Source: Shewanella oncorhynchi
Lineage (GTDB): Bacteria > Pseudomonadota > Gammaproteobacteria > Enterobacterales > Shewanellaceae
Direction: 5' to 3'
Assembly (NCBI RefSeq): GCF_012584455.1
Contig: NZ_JABAEB010000006.1
Coordinates: 306,181 to 370,180 of the forward strand
Length of the DNA stretch: 64,000 nucleotides
Below are positions 20,314-28,241 of this stretch, one piece after another; position 1 is the stretch's first letter, and every line of letters starts with the position of its first letter. A program made the position numbers and the translations under genes. The notes beneath the pieces are model-generated. The model saw only the letters and a list, made by a program, of their open reading frames with translations. It searched no databases and had not been told where the DNA came from.

Positions 20314-22953
20314 TTACTGGGCTGGTGCCCATTGCTGCCATTCGTTTTCGGCTTTGTGTTGTAATCTTAATACTGTGCCAGTCGCTAAATGATTACCCTC
20401 TTGAGTCGTGTCCTTAGTCGCCACATTGATGCCGCCAGCGAGTAAGGTTTCCAGCGAGCCCGCTTCGATTTGGGCACCAGAGAAGAGGCCTACATCGACT
20501 TTAATCCCTGAGGCATCCCAGAACTGACTGCTTTGATTCACTAAGTGACTGTACTGTGCCTCGATATGGGCCTGCATCAATACACTATTCCCCTGTGTCG
20601 ATAGGCTATAACCGTCGATTTGACCGACTTTAATCCCTCGGAAGAAGATAGGTGTGCCGACTTTCATTGAGCCTAGGCTAGTATCTTCTAGAATGAATTT
20701 CAGCGCATCTTCGGCAACATTGGCATAGCTGCTGGCAGCGAGGTTGGCAACAAACTGGGTCGATTTTTGACTGCTTGTACCCGGCAGTACACCGATATAA
20801 GGGCCAGTGATCAAGGTTTCTGGCGCTTTAATTCCTGCTAGAGAAATTTGCGCATCCACTAGATGATATTCACAGTCGCTGCGGCTGAAATGTTCGGCGT
20901 ATTCGCCGTAGAGATAGGCCGTTGCAGTGAGTGTATTGAGATCGGCATTGAGCTTCACCTGCGACACTTCACCCACTTGATGACCTTGATAGCGAATCGC
21001 TGCCTTGGCCGCCAGTTTGCTTGAGGCGGGTAGGGTGAGGCGAATTGCCTGCGCCTGATTTAATGCCAGCAGCTTGCTCTCATAGAGTTTTAAGTTAGCT
21101 GCATTGCTGGCTTTGTCATTGCTATCAAGTAATCCCAGACTGATGCTGCCCTTTAATGCTCCTTGAAGCGGCGCGACCGCAACATCAATGCCCGCAAGAC
21201 TGGCACTGATATCCACGGCGCTGTTACGCCAGAATACTTTTGGCTTTTTCAGCAAGGGTTGAAACTGTTTGTCGATAGCGAGCTTGATAGCGAAGTCTTC
21301 GGTTTTGCTTTGCCAGTTCACTGAGTCAACTGTGCCAATTTGCATTTTTTTATAGTAAATCGGTGAGCCTTGGCTGACATCGGCGCCATCTTGACTGATT
21401 AACGTTAAATGCACTTGCTGCTGACGATCATAAAAAGCTGTCGCGGCATCCACAGAGCTAAAGAGGGGCAGAGCGCTGTTAGCAACTAAAGGTGTGTCGC
21501 TATGACCTTGGATCAAGCTAACTGCACCTTGAGTGAGTGTTGTAAAATCCCTTGCTTTGACTGAGACCCCGTCTAACGATGCGTTTACCGTTAATGCTGA
21601 CTCAGGCACAAAATAGCTGTCGCTGCGTATTAGACTGGCAAACTCAGGTTGTAGCTCGAGTTGGTATTCCACCGCCGATAAATCTTTGGTTAACTTAACT
21701 GCAAGCACTGAACCAATGGGGATTTGCTTGAAGCGAACTTGAGCGCCCGCTGAAATGCCCATGTTTTCGGCTGAGGTTAAGGTCAAGAAACGCTTCTTCG
21801 ATTGCAGTAAATCAGGCGCTTTGGCTTGTAAGGCAAAGCTGCTTGGTACCGCGCTTTTGGTGTTGATGCCTGGCAGGAAGTTGATCACGCTACCTGTCAG
21901 TAAGCGTTCTGGATTCTTAATGCCTGAGAGGGAAATATCAGCACCTTCAAGCCAAAACACGCCGTCGTTAGTTAACAGTGAACCGTATTGAGGTTCAAAT
22001 TTAGCCACGGCTGTAACACCATTGGACGTGAGTTGTTTACTTAAAATACTGCCAATATTGATGCCGCGATAAACGATACGAGTGCCTTTGTCGACACCGT
22101 TAGCGTCAGCCATGGTCAAGCTTATTTCTATGCCGCCAAGGGCGGTGGTTTCTGAATCATAAAGCGAAAAAACGTCACCGTTTTTAGCTATGTCTGCTTT
22201 ATCGTCAGAGCTGAAACTCACGCCGCCAGCCAGAATGGACGCCAAACTCTCTGAACTGACTCTAACCCCAGTTAGTGAAGCATCAATTTTGACGCCAGAA
22301 ACATTCCAAAAGTGAGAATTTTTCTTCACTAATCGCGCGTATTGCTCTTGAATGAAAGCGCTGATAATGACTCTTTGATTGCCATCTAAACGATAGCTGA
22401 CCACGCTACCCACAGGGATTTGGCGGAAAAATATTGGCGAGCCAACATCGAGTGAACCGAGTTTATCGGAGGTCAATTCGACCATCACACCTTCTGAGCC
22501 GATTTGCATCGGCGGCGGTTGGCGTTCTGCTTCAAAAAAGGTCGAGGCATTACCTTTTCCTGGTTGGATAGCAATATAGTTACCCGAAAACAGCGCATCT
22601 AAGCCTTCAACACCTGTAATACTTGCTTTAGGTGTGACAAGCCAGAAGAGGGTTTCTTTATTCAAGAAAGGCTTCGCGCGGTAGTCCATCATGACTTTGA
22701 CGTTCACGCCTTTGAGATCTTCATCTATGCCAATGTCTTTCACTTTACCGACAGTCAAACCTTGGTATTTGACTAAGGTTTTACCTACATCAATCCCAGT
22801 GGCGCTCGGAAAGTGAATTTGAATTTCAACCCCCGATTCTTTAATGCTCTTAATGCCCAGCCAAGCACCTAATGCCAACGCGACAATAGGAAGCAGCCAA
22901 ATGGGCGAAAAGAGTTTTTTCTTTACAACTTTCGGCGATTCAATTTGTGTCAT
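20314..22953 (-). CDS. letB: Intermembrane lipid transport protein LetB (seven MCE domains)
   Basis: LetB builds a stack of MCE rings forming a periplasm-spanning tunnel for lipids. The 879-residue protein matches E. coli LetB (YebT, 877). One N-terminal membrane segment (about 17-34) is followed by seven MCE units. Their conserved openings are seen near residues 42, 155, 274, 391, 515, 635 and 748, for example VGKTLVKYQGLTVGKV, VGSPIFFRQIPVGSV, KGTRIVYRGINIGSI and VGTPIFFRGIKVGQI. Its start overlaps the second letA gene by 14 bp, so the three genes form one operon. Seven domains predict the E. coli tunnel length. Confidence 0.94.
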   Translation of the reverse strand: MTQIESPKVVKKKLFSPIWLLPIVALALGAWLGIKSIKESGVEIQIHFPSATGIDVGKTLVKYQGLTVGKVKDIGIDEDLKGVNVKVMMDYRAKPFLNKETLFWLVTPKASITGVEGLDALFSGNYIAIQPGKGNASTFFEAERQPPPMQIGSEGVMVELTSDKLGSLDVGSPIFFRQIPVGSVVSYRLDGNQRVIISAFIQEQYARLVKKNSHFWNVSGVKIDASLTGVRVSSESLASILAGGVSFSSDDKADIAKNGDVFSLYDSETTALGGIEISLTMADANGVDKGTRIVYRGINIGSILSKQLTSNGVTAVAKFEPQYGSLLTNDGVFWLEGADISLSGIKNPERLLTGSVINFLPGINTKSAVPSSFALQAKAPDLLQSKKRFLTLTSAENMGISAGAQVRFKQIPIGSVLAVKLTKDLSAVEYQLELQPEFASLIRSDSYFVPESALTVNASLDGVSVKARDFTTLTQGAVSLIQGHSDTPLVANSALPLFSSVDAATAFYDRQQQVHLTLISQDGADVSQGSPIYYKKMQIGTVDSVNWQSKTEDFAIKLAIDKQFQPLLKKPKVFWRNSAVDISASLAGIDVAVAPLQGALKGSISLGLLDSNDKASNAANLKLYESKLLALNQAQAIRLTLPASSKLAAKAAIRYQGHQVGEVSQVKLNADLNTLTATAYLYGEYAEHFSRSDCEYHLVDAQISLAGIKAPETLITGPYIGVLPGTSSQKSTQFVANLAASSYANVAEDALKFILEDTSLGSMKVGTPIFFRGIKVGQIDGYSLSTQGNSVLMQAHIEAQYSHLVNQSSQFWDASGIKVDVGLFSGAQIEAGSLETLLAGGINVATKDTTQEGNHLATGTVLRLQHKAENEWQQWAPAQ

Positions 22954-23557
22954 CTTGAGGTTCCAATCGATCCCAGAGTAAACGAGTGTCTAAAACTTTT
23001 GCGGCTAACTGAGTTAACAGAATCACCAAGGCAAATGCGGTAGCCGCAGGCGCGGGTTTCGCGTCGAGTAATTGTCCCATGTTCACTAATGCCACTGTGA
23101 TTGAGATGACAAATAAATCGAGCATTGACCAGCGGCCAATCCATTCGATGATGTGAAAACCCACCATCAATTTCTTTTTTGAAATCGGAATGTCAAAGCT
23201 GATCGCACACAGATAAATGGATAAGCCGATGATTTTAATCCATGGTACTAAAATACTGGCGGTAAACACTATGATGGCAATAGGCAGCATATCTGAATGC
23301 ACTAAATGCAAAATGCCCGAAAAAATCGTGTCGTGCCGCACTTGGCCTTGGTTGGTCAGCATAGTGATAGGGTAAATGTTGGCTGGCACCAGCAAGATGG
23401 CAGCGGTAATCAACAAAGCCCAACTTTTTTGCAGGCTGGAATAGTCTCTGACGTGCAACTCAGTTTCACAGCGCTGACAGTGCGTGAGTTCACTGCTGTT
23501 GAGTTGGCGACACACTTTACAGAGACATAGGCCGATATCTTTACCTTGTTGTTTCAT
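22940..23557 (-). CDS. LetA-like (paraquat-inducible protein A) membrane protein, second half
   Basis: This 205-residue protein carries an N-terminal zinc ribbon (LCKVCRQLN ... HCQRCE, about residues 11-36) and four predicted membrane helices with the PqiA signatures LLVPANIYPI and LVHSDMLPIAIIVF. E. coli LetA is one 427-residue protein with two such ribbon-plus-4TM modules; here the modules are separate genes of 205 and 210 residues. It starts one base after the stop of the upstream module and overlaps letB by 14 bp, so a stoichiometric LetA heterodimer beside LetB is the likely form. Confidence 0.88.
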   Translation of the reverse strand: MKQQGKDIGLCLCKVCRQLNSSELTHCQRCETELHVRDYSSLQKSWALLITAAILLVPANIYPITMLTNQGQVRHDTIFSGILHLVHSDMLPIAIIVFTASILVPWIKIIGLSIYLCAISFDIPISKKKLMVGFHIIEWIGRWSMLDLFVISITVALVNMGQLLDAKPAPAATAFALVILLTQLAAKVLDTRLLWDRLEPQDDTN

Positions 23558-23558
23558 A

Positions 23559-24191
23559 TCAGCTATGACCTTCCAATAACGTCCACATATGTTCTAAGTC
23601 GTATTCTCTTTGTAGAAACAAGGTCACGAGAAACAGCATAGTGAAGCAAAATGTGCCCATACCAAAATAAATGTCCGAAAAATCAGATAGCTGAAATGAT
23701 GAAACTAAGAAGCTGATCACATAAATTTCCAGCATAGTGAGCTGCGATAAGATACCATGAAATTTTAATAACTGCTTCAATGAGTTACGCCAAAAAAGGC
23801 TATTCAATCCCCATTTCACAATTAAAATCTGTGTCAATATCGATAACAGTAATAAGCCTGGACCTATCACAGCTGCGGCAAGTACGGCGACACCTACAAC
23901 CCAATAGCCTTGGTCAAATACTGCAAATGCCCCTTGGAAAACCGTGGTAGTACGAATACTGCCGAAAAAGTGGATCTCGAGTACGGGTAAAAAATTAGCA
24001 GGGAAATAAAACACTAATGCCGAAATACATAGGGCTAACATACCATTCACAGAGCAGTATGGCGTGTCATAAAGTGCAGTGCTGCAACGAGGACAGATTG
24101 CTCTAACGCCGCTAGGCAAGGCACGTTTGCGGACTGCTAAATCGCAGGAGCGGCATAGGGTTACTGAATTTTCTGCTGCGTTTTCATGCAT
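23559..24191 (-). CDS. LetA-like (paraquat-inducible protein A) membrane protein, first half
   Basis: This 210-residue protein is the upstream LetA module. The zinc ribbon is CRSCDL ... CPRCSTAL (about residues 13-41), followed by four hydrophobic segments. The PqiA-type motif FYFPANFLPVLEI parallels VPANIYPI in its partner. It is the first gene of a letA1-letA2-letB operon transcribed away from yebG. LetA-type proteins share a fold with tetraspanins and are thought to load lipid into the MCE tunnel. The ancestral state (fusion in E. coli or split here) cannot be decided from this window. Confidence 0.87.
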   Translation of the reverse strand: MHENAAENSVTLCRSCDLAVRKRALPSGVRAICPRCSTALYDTPYCSVNGMLALCISALVFYFPANFLPVLEIHFFGSIRTTTVFQGAFAVFDQGYWVVGVAVLAAAVIGPGLLLLSILTQILIVKWGLNSLFWRNSLKQLLKFHGILSQLTMLEIYVISFLVSSFQLSDFSDIYFGMGTFCFTMLFLVTLFLQREYDLEHMWTLLEGHS

Positions 24192-24366
24192 ATAAAAATA
24201 TATATTAGCCTAATAGGAGTAATAACAGCGAGATCGGTGCAAAGTGTCGTGCTAGTTAGCTGTTAAGCCACGTCTAGCGCTTTATAATCTTGGCAACGAA
24301 AGTACGCTAATAATATCAGATTAATCAGAACACTTGCATCACAAGTTCAATCTATGTCACTCTAGT

Positions 24367-24386
24367 TACTGTATATAAAAACAGTG
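24367..24386. promoter_or_regulatory. LexA (SOS) box upstream of yebG
   Basis: TACTGTATATAAAAACAGTG matches the LexA consensus TACTGTATATATATACAGTA at 17 of 20 positions, including both CTG/CAG ends. It lies 11 bp before the yebG start codon, where bound LexA would block transcription or initiation. yebG is a known LexA target in E. coli. Confidence 0.92.
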
Positions 24387-24397
24387 CGAGGGCAGTC

Positions 24398-24697
24398 ATG
24401 GCAGTAATAACACAGTTTGTCGTGGTCAGAGAAGGGGTTGAAAAGATGACATTCACATCTAAGAAGGAGGCTGATGCCTACGATAAGATGCTCGATATCG
24501 CCGATAACCTTATCCCCTTCATTCAAAAAGCTGATTTGGGTATAGATGAAAGTGTGGGTGAAAAGCTCGCATTCTATTTTGCTAACAATAAAGATGAGCT
24601 GACGAACTTGCTTAAAGGCGCCGTTCAGGTTAATAGTACGCCAACGAATCCGCCTGCAGCGAAAAAAGCGGCTAAAAAGACCGAAGCAGCAGAATAA
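24398..24697 (+). CDS. yebG: SOS-regulated YebG family protein
   Basis: This 99-residue protein matches E. coli YebG (96), a DNA-damage-inducible protein of unknown function. The YebG fold covers about residues 1-75 (MAVITQFVVVREG, MTFTSKKEADAYDKMLD, FYFANNKDELTNLL). A basic Ala/Lys/Pro tail (PPAAKKAAKKTE) follows, which is common in the family and could contact nucleic acid. A near-consensus LexA box sits 11 bp upstream. The stop is 17 bp before the msrC start, so msrC may share the SOS promoter. Confidence 0.94.
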   Translation: MAVITQFVVVREGVEKMTFTSKKEADAYDKMLDIADNLIPFIQKADLGIDESVGEKLAFYFANNKDELTNLLKGAVQVNSTPTNPPAAKKAAKKTEAAE

Positions 24698-24714
24698 AAT
24701 TGTTAGGAAATGTA

Positions 24715-25173
24715 ATGAAATCGAAATTTTATGAGTCACTTAACCGTCAAGCCTTGGCCTTGTTGGAAGGGGAAGACGACCTTGTTGCGGCGATGGCGAA
24801 TTTTTCAGCCTTGCTCAATGATAATTTAACTGAGCTGAACTGGGTGGGATTCTACGTTATGCGTGGCGAACAACTAGTATTAGGCCCGTTTCAAGGTAAA
24901 GTGGCTTGTACACGCATTCCGTTAGGAAAAGGTGTGTGTGGTACTGCAGCATTCACTAATCAAACTCAGCGAGTGGCTGATGTCCATCAATTTGATGGTC
25001 ATATTGCCTGTGATTCTGCCAGTAATTCTGAAATCGTTGTGCCAGTTCGTGCGCAAGGTAACGTGGTTGCCGTGCTCGATATTGACAGTCCTATCTTCGA
25101 TCGTTTCGATGAAGAAGACCAAAAGGGGCTGGAATTACTGGTTAAAAGTTTTGAAAACTGCCTATTTGATTAA
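24715..25173 (+). CDS. msrC: Free methionine-(R)-sulfoxide reductase (GAF type)
   Basis: fRMsr reduces free Met-R-sulfoxide. From ATG 24715 (AGGA upstream) the protein has 152 residues; an in-frame TTG at 24700 is less likely. It is a single GAF domain with the three family cysteines C65 (VACTRIPLG), C75 (GKGVCGTA) and C99 (GHIACDSAS). Their spacing is identical to that of C84/C94/C118 in the E. coli enzyme. In E. coli the gene (yebR) heads yebR-letA-letB-rsmF; here it follows yebG instead and may be induced with it. Confidence 0.93.
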   Translation: MKSKFYESLNRQALALLEGEDDLVAAMANFSALLNDNLTELNWVGFYVMRGEQLVLGPFQGKVACTRIPLGKGVCGTAAFTNQTQRVADVHQFDGHIACDSASNSEIVVPVRAQGNVVAVLDIDSPIFDRFDEEDQKGLELLVKSFENCLFD

Positions 25174-25453
25174 TTTGCGTACAATAACGCATAATTCATA
25201 GTCGCAATCGGTGGCGTGCGCCTTATAATATGCGCCTGCACGCATTAAGCTGGTTTGATTGGCATGCAATGAATAAGCTTAGTGTTTTGAGCTGTCAAAA
25301 TTTGTTAAGGTATATTTTTTAACTTTAGTAAACGCGGCTAGGATGCTAATTTGTACGTTGACTCAATATTGAGTTTAACGAAGATAAACGACATGTAAGA
25401 AGCTGATATATATCACCTCGAATCGATGTCCCTTTTTGACTGTGGAAGTAATG

Positions 25454-26083
25454 ATGGAATCAACAGAAAAGTTGACCGACACCAATGCAATTTTGGCGTA
25501 TTTGTATGAAACATTTCCTTTGTGCTTTATTGCTGAAGGTGAAACTAAGCCATTAAAAATCGGATTGTTTCAAGATTTGGCTGAAAGGTTGGCTGATGAT
25601 TCTAAAGTCAGTAAAACTCAGCTCAGAGTTGCCTTGAGACGTTACACCAGCAGTTGGCGCTATTTAAAGTGCGTTAAAGCAGGCGCACAACGCGTAAACC
25701 TGGATGGCGAACCTTGCGGCGAGTTAGAGCAAGAGCACATTGATCATGCTCAAGCCATGTTGAAAGAGAGTCAGGATAAGGCCAAAGCGAAACGTGCAGC
25801 ACTTGCACCTAAGCCCGCGGCGAAGAAAGCACCTAAAAAGGTGGCCGTTCCTCAGCGTCCTAAAACTGAGCGTCCTGCTAAGCCTGCACCAAAAGCTGCA
25901 GCGCCAGTCGTCAATTATGTTCAAGCACAATTGACTGATTTAACGAAAAAACAACGCGTCAATGTTAAATTAGGTATGACACCCGTAGCCGGTGTGATTA
26001 CTGACATTAACAAGGAAGATATTCATGTTCAGCTTGATAGTGGCCTAACGATTAAAGTTAGAGCAGAACATATCCTGCTGTAA
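25454..26083 (+). CDS. proQ: RNA chaperone ProQ
   Basis: ProQ binds structured small RNAs and mRNA 3' ends. The start MESTEKLTDTN at 25454 gives 209 residues; adjacent ATG 25451 and a TTG at 25436 are also in frame, and the GGAAG before them best serves 25454. The FinO/ProQ domain covers about 1-120, with LRVALRRYTSSWRYLKCV as the RNA-binding core. A long Lys/Ala/Pro linker (about 115-160) follows, and a Tudor-like C-terminal domain ends in VRAEHILL. The prc gene follows after 28 bp, the same pairing as in E. coli. Confidence 0.96.
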   Translation: MESTEKLTDTNAILAYLYETFPLCFIAEGETKPLKIGLFQDLAERLADDSKVSKTQLRVALRRYTSSWRYLKCVKAGAQRVNLDGEPCGELEQEHIDHAQAMLKESQDKAKAKRAALAPKPAAKKAPKKVAVPQRPKTERPAKPAPKAAAPVVNYVQAQLTDLTKKQRVNVKLGMTPVAGVITDINKEDIHVQLDSGLTIKVRAEHILL

Positions 26084-26111
26084 TCATTTATTAAAACGGA
26101 GTAACTTGTTG

Positions 26112-28157
26112 ATGCGAAAACTCACTTTGGCTACCTCGATCGCCACTGTTTTTGTCGGATTCTCGGCTTGGGCCGTACCACCCACGATTCAAATCAGCGA
26201 GTTACCCACTCTCAAGCAGGAAGCGCAACATAAGGTTGCGAGCAAAAGGGTAACGGACTTATACACTCGTTCGCACTATCATAGATTCAATCTTGATGAC
26301 GCCTTTTCTGCGCAAATTTTTGATCGTTATCTACAGCAGTTGGACTATCGCCGCAATGTGTTAACCCAAGCGGATGTCGATAGTTTTAAACCTTATGCTA
26401 CCCAATTCGATGACATGCTCAGTTCTGGTGAACTTGAGCCTGCCTATAAAATGTTTGATATCGTCCAAAAGCGCCGCTATGAAGGCTTTGTCTATGCTTT
26501 ATCTCTATTAGATAAAGAGATGGATTTTTCTGCGCCCGGTGATGCCTATGAGTACGACCGCGATGAGGCCGCATGGCCAAAAGACCAGACAGAAATTAAT
26601 GAGTTATGGCGTCAACGTGTTAAATACGATGCACTAAATCTTAAACTCACAGGTAAGAAATGGCCTGAGATTGTTGATATCCTCCAAAAGCGTTACAACA
26701 ATGCTATTAAACGGTTGATTCAAACTAACAGTGAAGACGTGTTCCAAGGCGTGATGAATGCCTTCTCCCGTAGCATTGAGCCACATACAAGTTACCTTTC
26801 ACCACGCAATGCTGAACGTTTCCAAATGGAAATGAACTTGAGCCTTGAAGGTATTGGTGCTCAACTGCAACTCGAAGACGATTACACTGTCATTAAAAGT
26901 TTAATTACTGGCGGTCCTGCTGCGGGCAGTGAAAAACTGTCGCCGGAAGACAAGATTGTCGGTGTCGGTCAAGAAGGCGGCGAGATTGTTGATGTGATTG
27001 GCTGGCGTTTAGACGACGTGGTCGACCTGATTAAAGGTCCTAAGGGCAGTAAAGTTGTACTGCAAATTTTACCGAAGAAAGGCGGTTCGAATGCGAAGCC
27101 ATTCGATGTTACCTTAGTTCGCGATAAAATTCGCCTTGAAGACAGAGCGGCAACCTCTAAGGTGATTGAACCTAAAGACGGCGAGTATGCAAATCGCAAA
27201 GTCGGTGTGATCCAAATTCCTGGTTTCTATATGAATTTGTCGCAGGACGTTGAAAAAGAGCTAGTGAAGTTAAACGACGCCAAAGTAGAAGGCATAGTCA
27301 TCGACCTTAGAGGTAACGGTGGGGGTGCATTAACGGAAGCCGTGCTGCTGACGGGACTCTTTATCGATATGGGCCCTGTAGTGCAAATTCGTGATGCCGA
27401 TGGACGAGTGTCTGCGCATCGTGATAACGACGGTAAAACCAGTTATGCAGGACCATTGACTGTGATGGTTGACCGTTACAGTGCTTCAGCCTCTGAAATT
27501 TTTGCTGCCGCATTGCAAGATTATGACCGTGCATTGATCGTCGGTGAGTCGAGTTTTGGGAAAGGCACAGTACAGCAGCATAAGAGCCTAGGCCGTATCT
27601 ACGACATGTATGAGAAGCCAATTGGCCATGTGCAGTATACGATTCAAAAGTTCTACCGTATTAATGGTGGTAGTACACAGATTAAAGGTGTGACCCCCAA
27701 CATTGCTTACCCAAGTGCGTTGGAGCCGGGCGAGTACGGTGAAGCTGAAGAGAAAAATGCTTTACCTTGGGATAAAGTGCCTATGGCGCAATATGGCACG
27801 CTTAATGATGTTACGCCTGAGTTAGTGACTAGCCTTGAATCTAAGCACCTTAACCGTATAAAAAACAGCGTAGAGTTTGCCTATATCAATCAAGATATTG
27901 CCGACTTTAAAAAGCATCACAAAGAGAAAACTGTGTCTCTGGTTGAAAGTGAGCGTATTGCTTCCCGCGAAGCCGATGAGAAAAAAGTCCTCGACAGAAC
28001 AAACGAGCGTCGAGTCGCCAATGGTTTAGCACCGGTTAAATCAATGGAAGACATTAAAGACGACGCTGAATTGCCAGATGCATTTTTAGACGAAACCGCT
28101 TATATCACCTTAGATATGGCTGATGTGCAAAAAATGGCTAAAACTAGTGCTAAGTAG
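26112..28157 (+). CDS. prc: Carboxy-terminal (tail-specific) protease Prc
   Basis: Prc is a periplasmic S41 protease that degrades or trims proteins from their C-termini, including MepS and FtsI in E. coli. From ATG 26112 the protein has 681 residues (E. coli 682). A signal peptide (about 1-21, cleavage near AWA) is followed by an N-terminal helical domain, a PDZ domain (about 235-320) and the protease core. The catalytic dyad is S459 in SASASEIF and K484 in ESSFGKGTVQ, separated by 25 residues as in E. coli. A DUF3340-type C-terminal domain ends the protein, and a terminator follows. Confidence 0.97.
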   Translation: MRKLTLATSIATVFVGFSAWAVPPTIQISELPTLKQEAQHKVASKRVTDLYTRSHYHRFNLDDAFSAQIFDRYLQQLDYRRNVLTQADVDSFKPYATQFDDMLSSGELEPAYKMFDIVQKRRYEGFVYALSLLDKEMDFSAPGDAYEYDRDEAAWPKDQTEINELWRQRVKYDALNLKLTGKKWPEIVDILQKRYNNAIKRLIQTNSEDVFQGVMNAFSRSIEPHTSYLSPRNAERFQMEMNLSLEGIGAQLQLEDDYTVIKSLITGGPAAGSEKLSPEDKIVGVGQEGGEIVDVIGWRLDDVVDLIKGPKGSKVVLQILPKKGGSNAKPFDVTLVRDKIRLEDRAATSKVIEPKDGEYANRKVGVIQIPGFYMNLSQDVEKELVKLNDAKVEGIVIDLRGNGGGALTEAVLLTGLFIDMGPVVQIRDADGRVSAHRDNDGKTSYAGPLTVMVDRYSASASEIFAAALQDYDRALIVGESSFGKGTVQQHKSLGRIYDMYEKPIGHVQYTIQKFYRINGGSTQIKGVTPNIAYPSALEPGEYGEAEEKNALPWDKVPMAQYGTLNDVTPELVTSLESKHLNRIKNSVEFAYINQDIADFKKHHKEKTVSLVESERIASREADEKKVLDRTNERRVANGLAPVKSMEDIKDDAELPDAFLDETAYITLDMADVQKMAKTSAK

Positions 28158-28186
28158 GCACTAGTCGAGTCGATTTATCCGATATC

Positions 28187-28212
28187 AAAACGCGCTTATG
28201 GCGCGTTTTTTC
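28187..28212 (+). terminator. Terminator after prc
   Basis: AAAACGCGC and GCGCGTTTT flank a 5-nt loop and are followed by further Ts, 30 bp after the prc stop. Confidence 0.85.
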
Positions 28213-28241
28213 TTATTTAGATCAGCGTTAAAGGGATCGAA

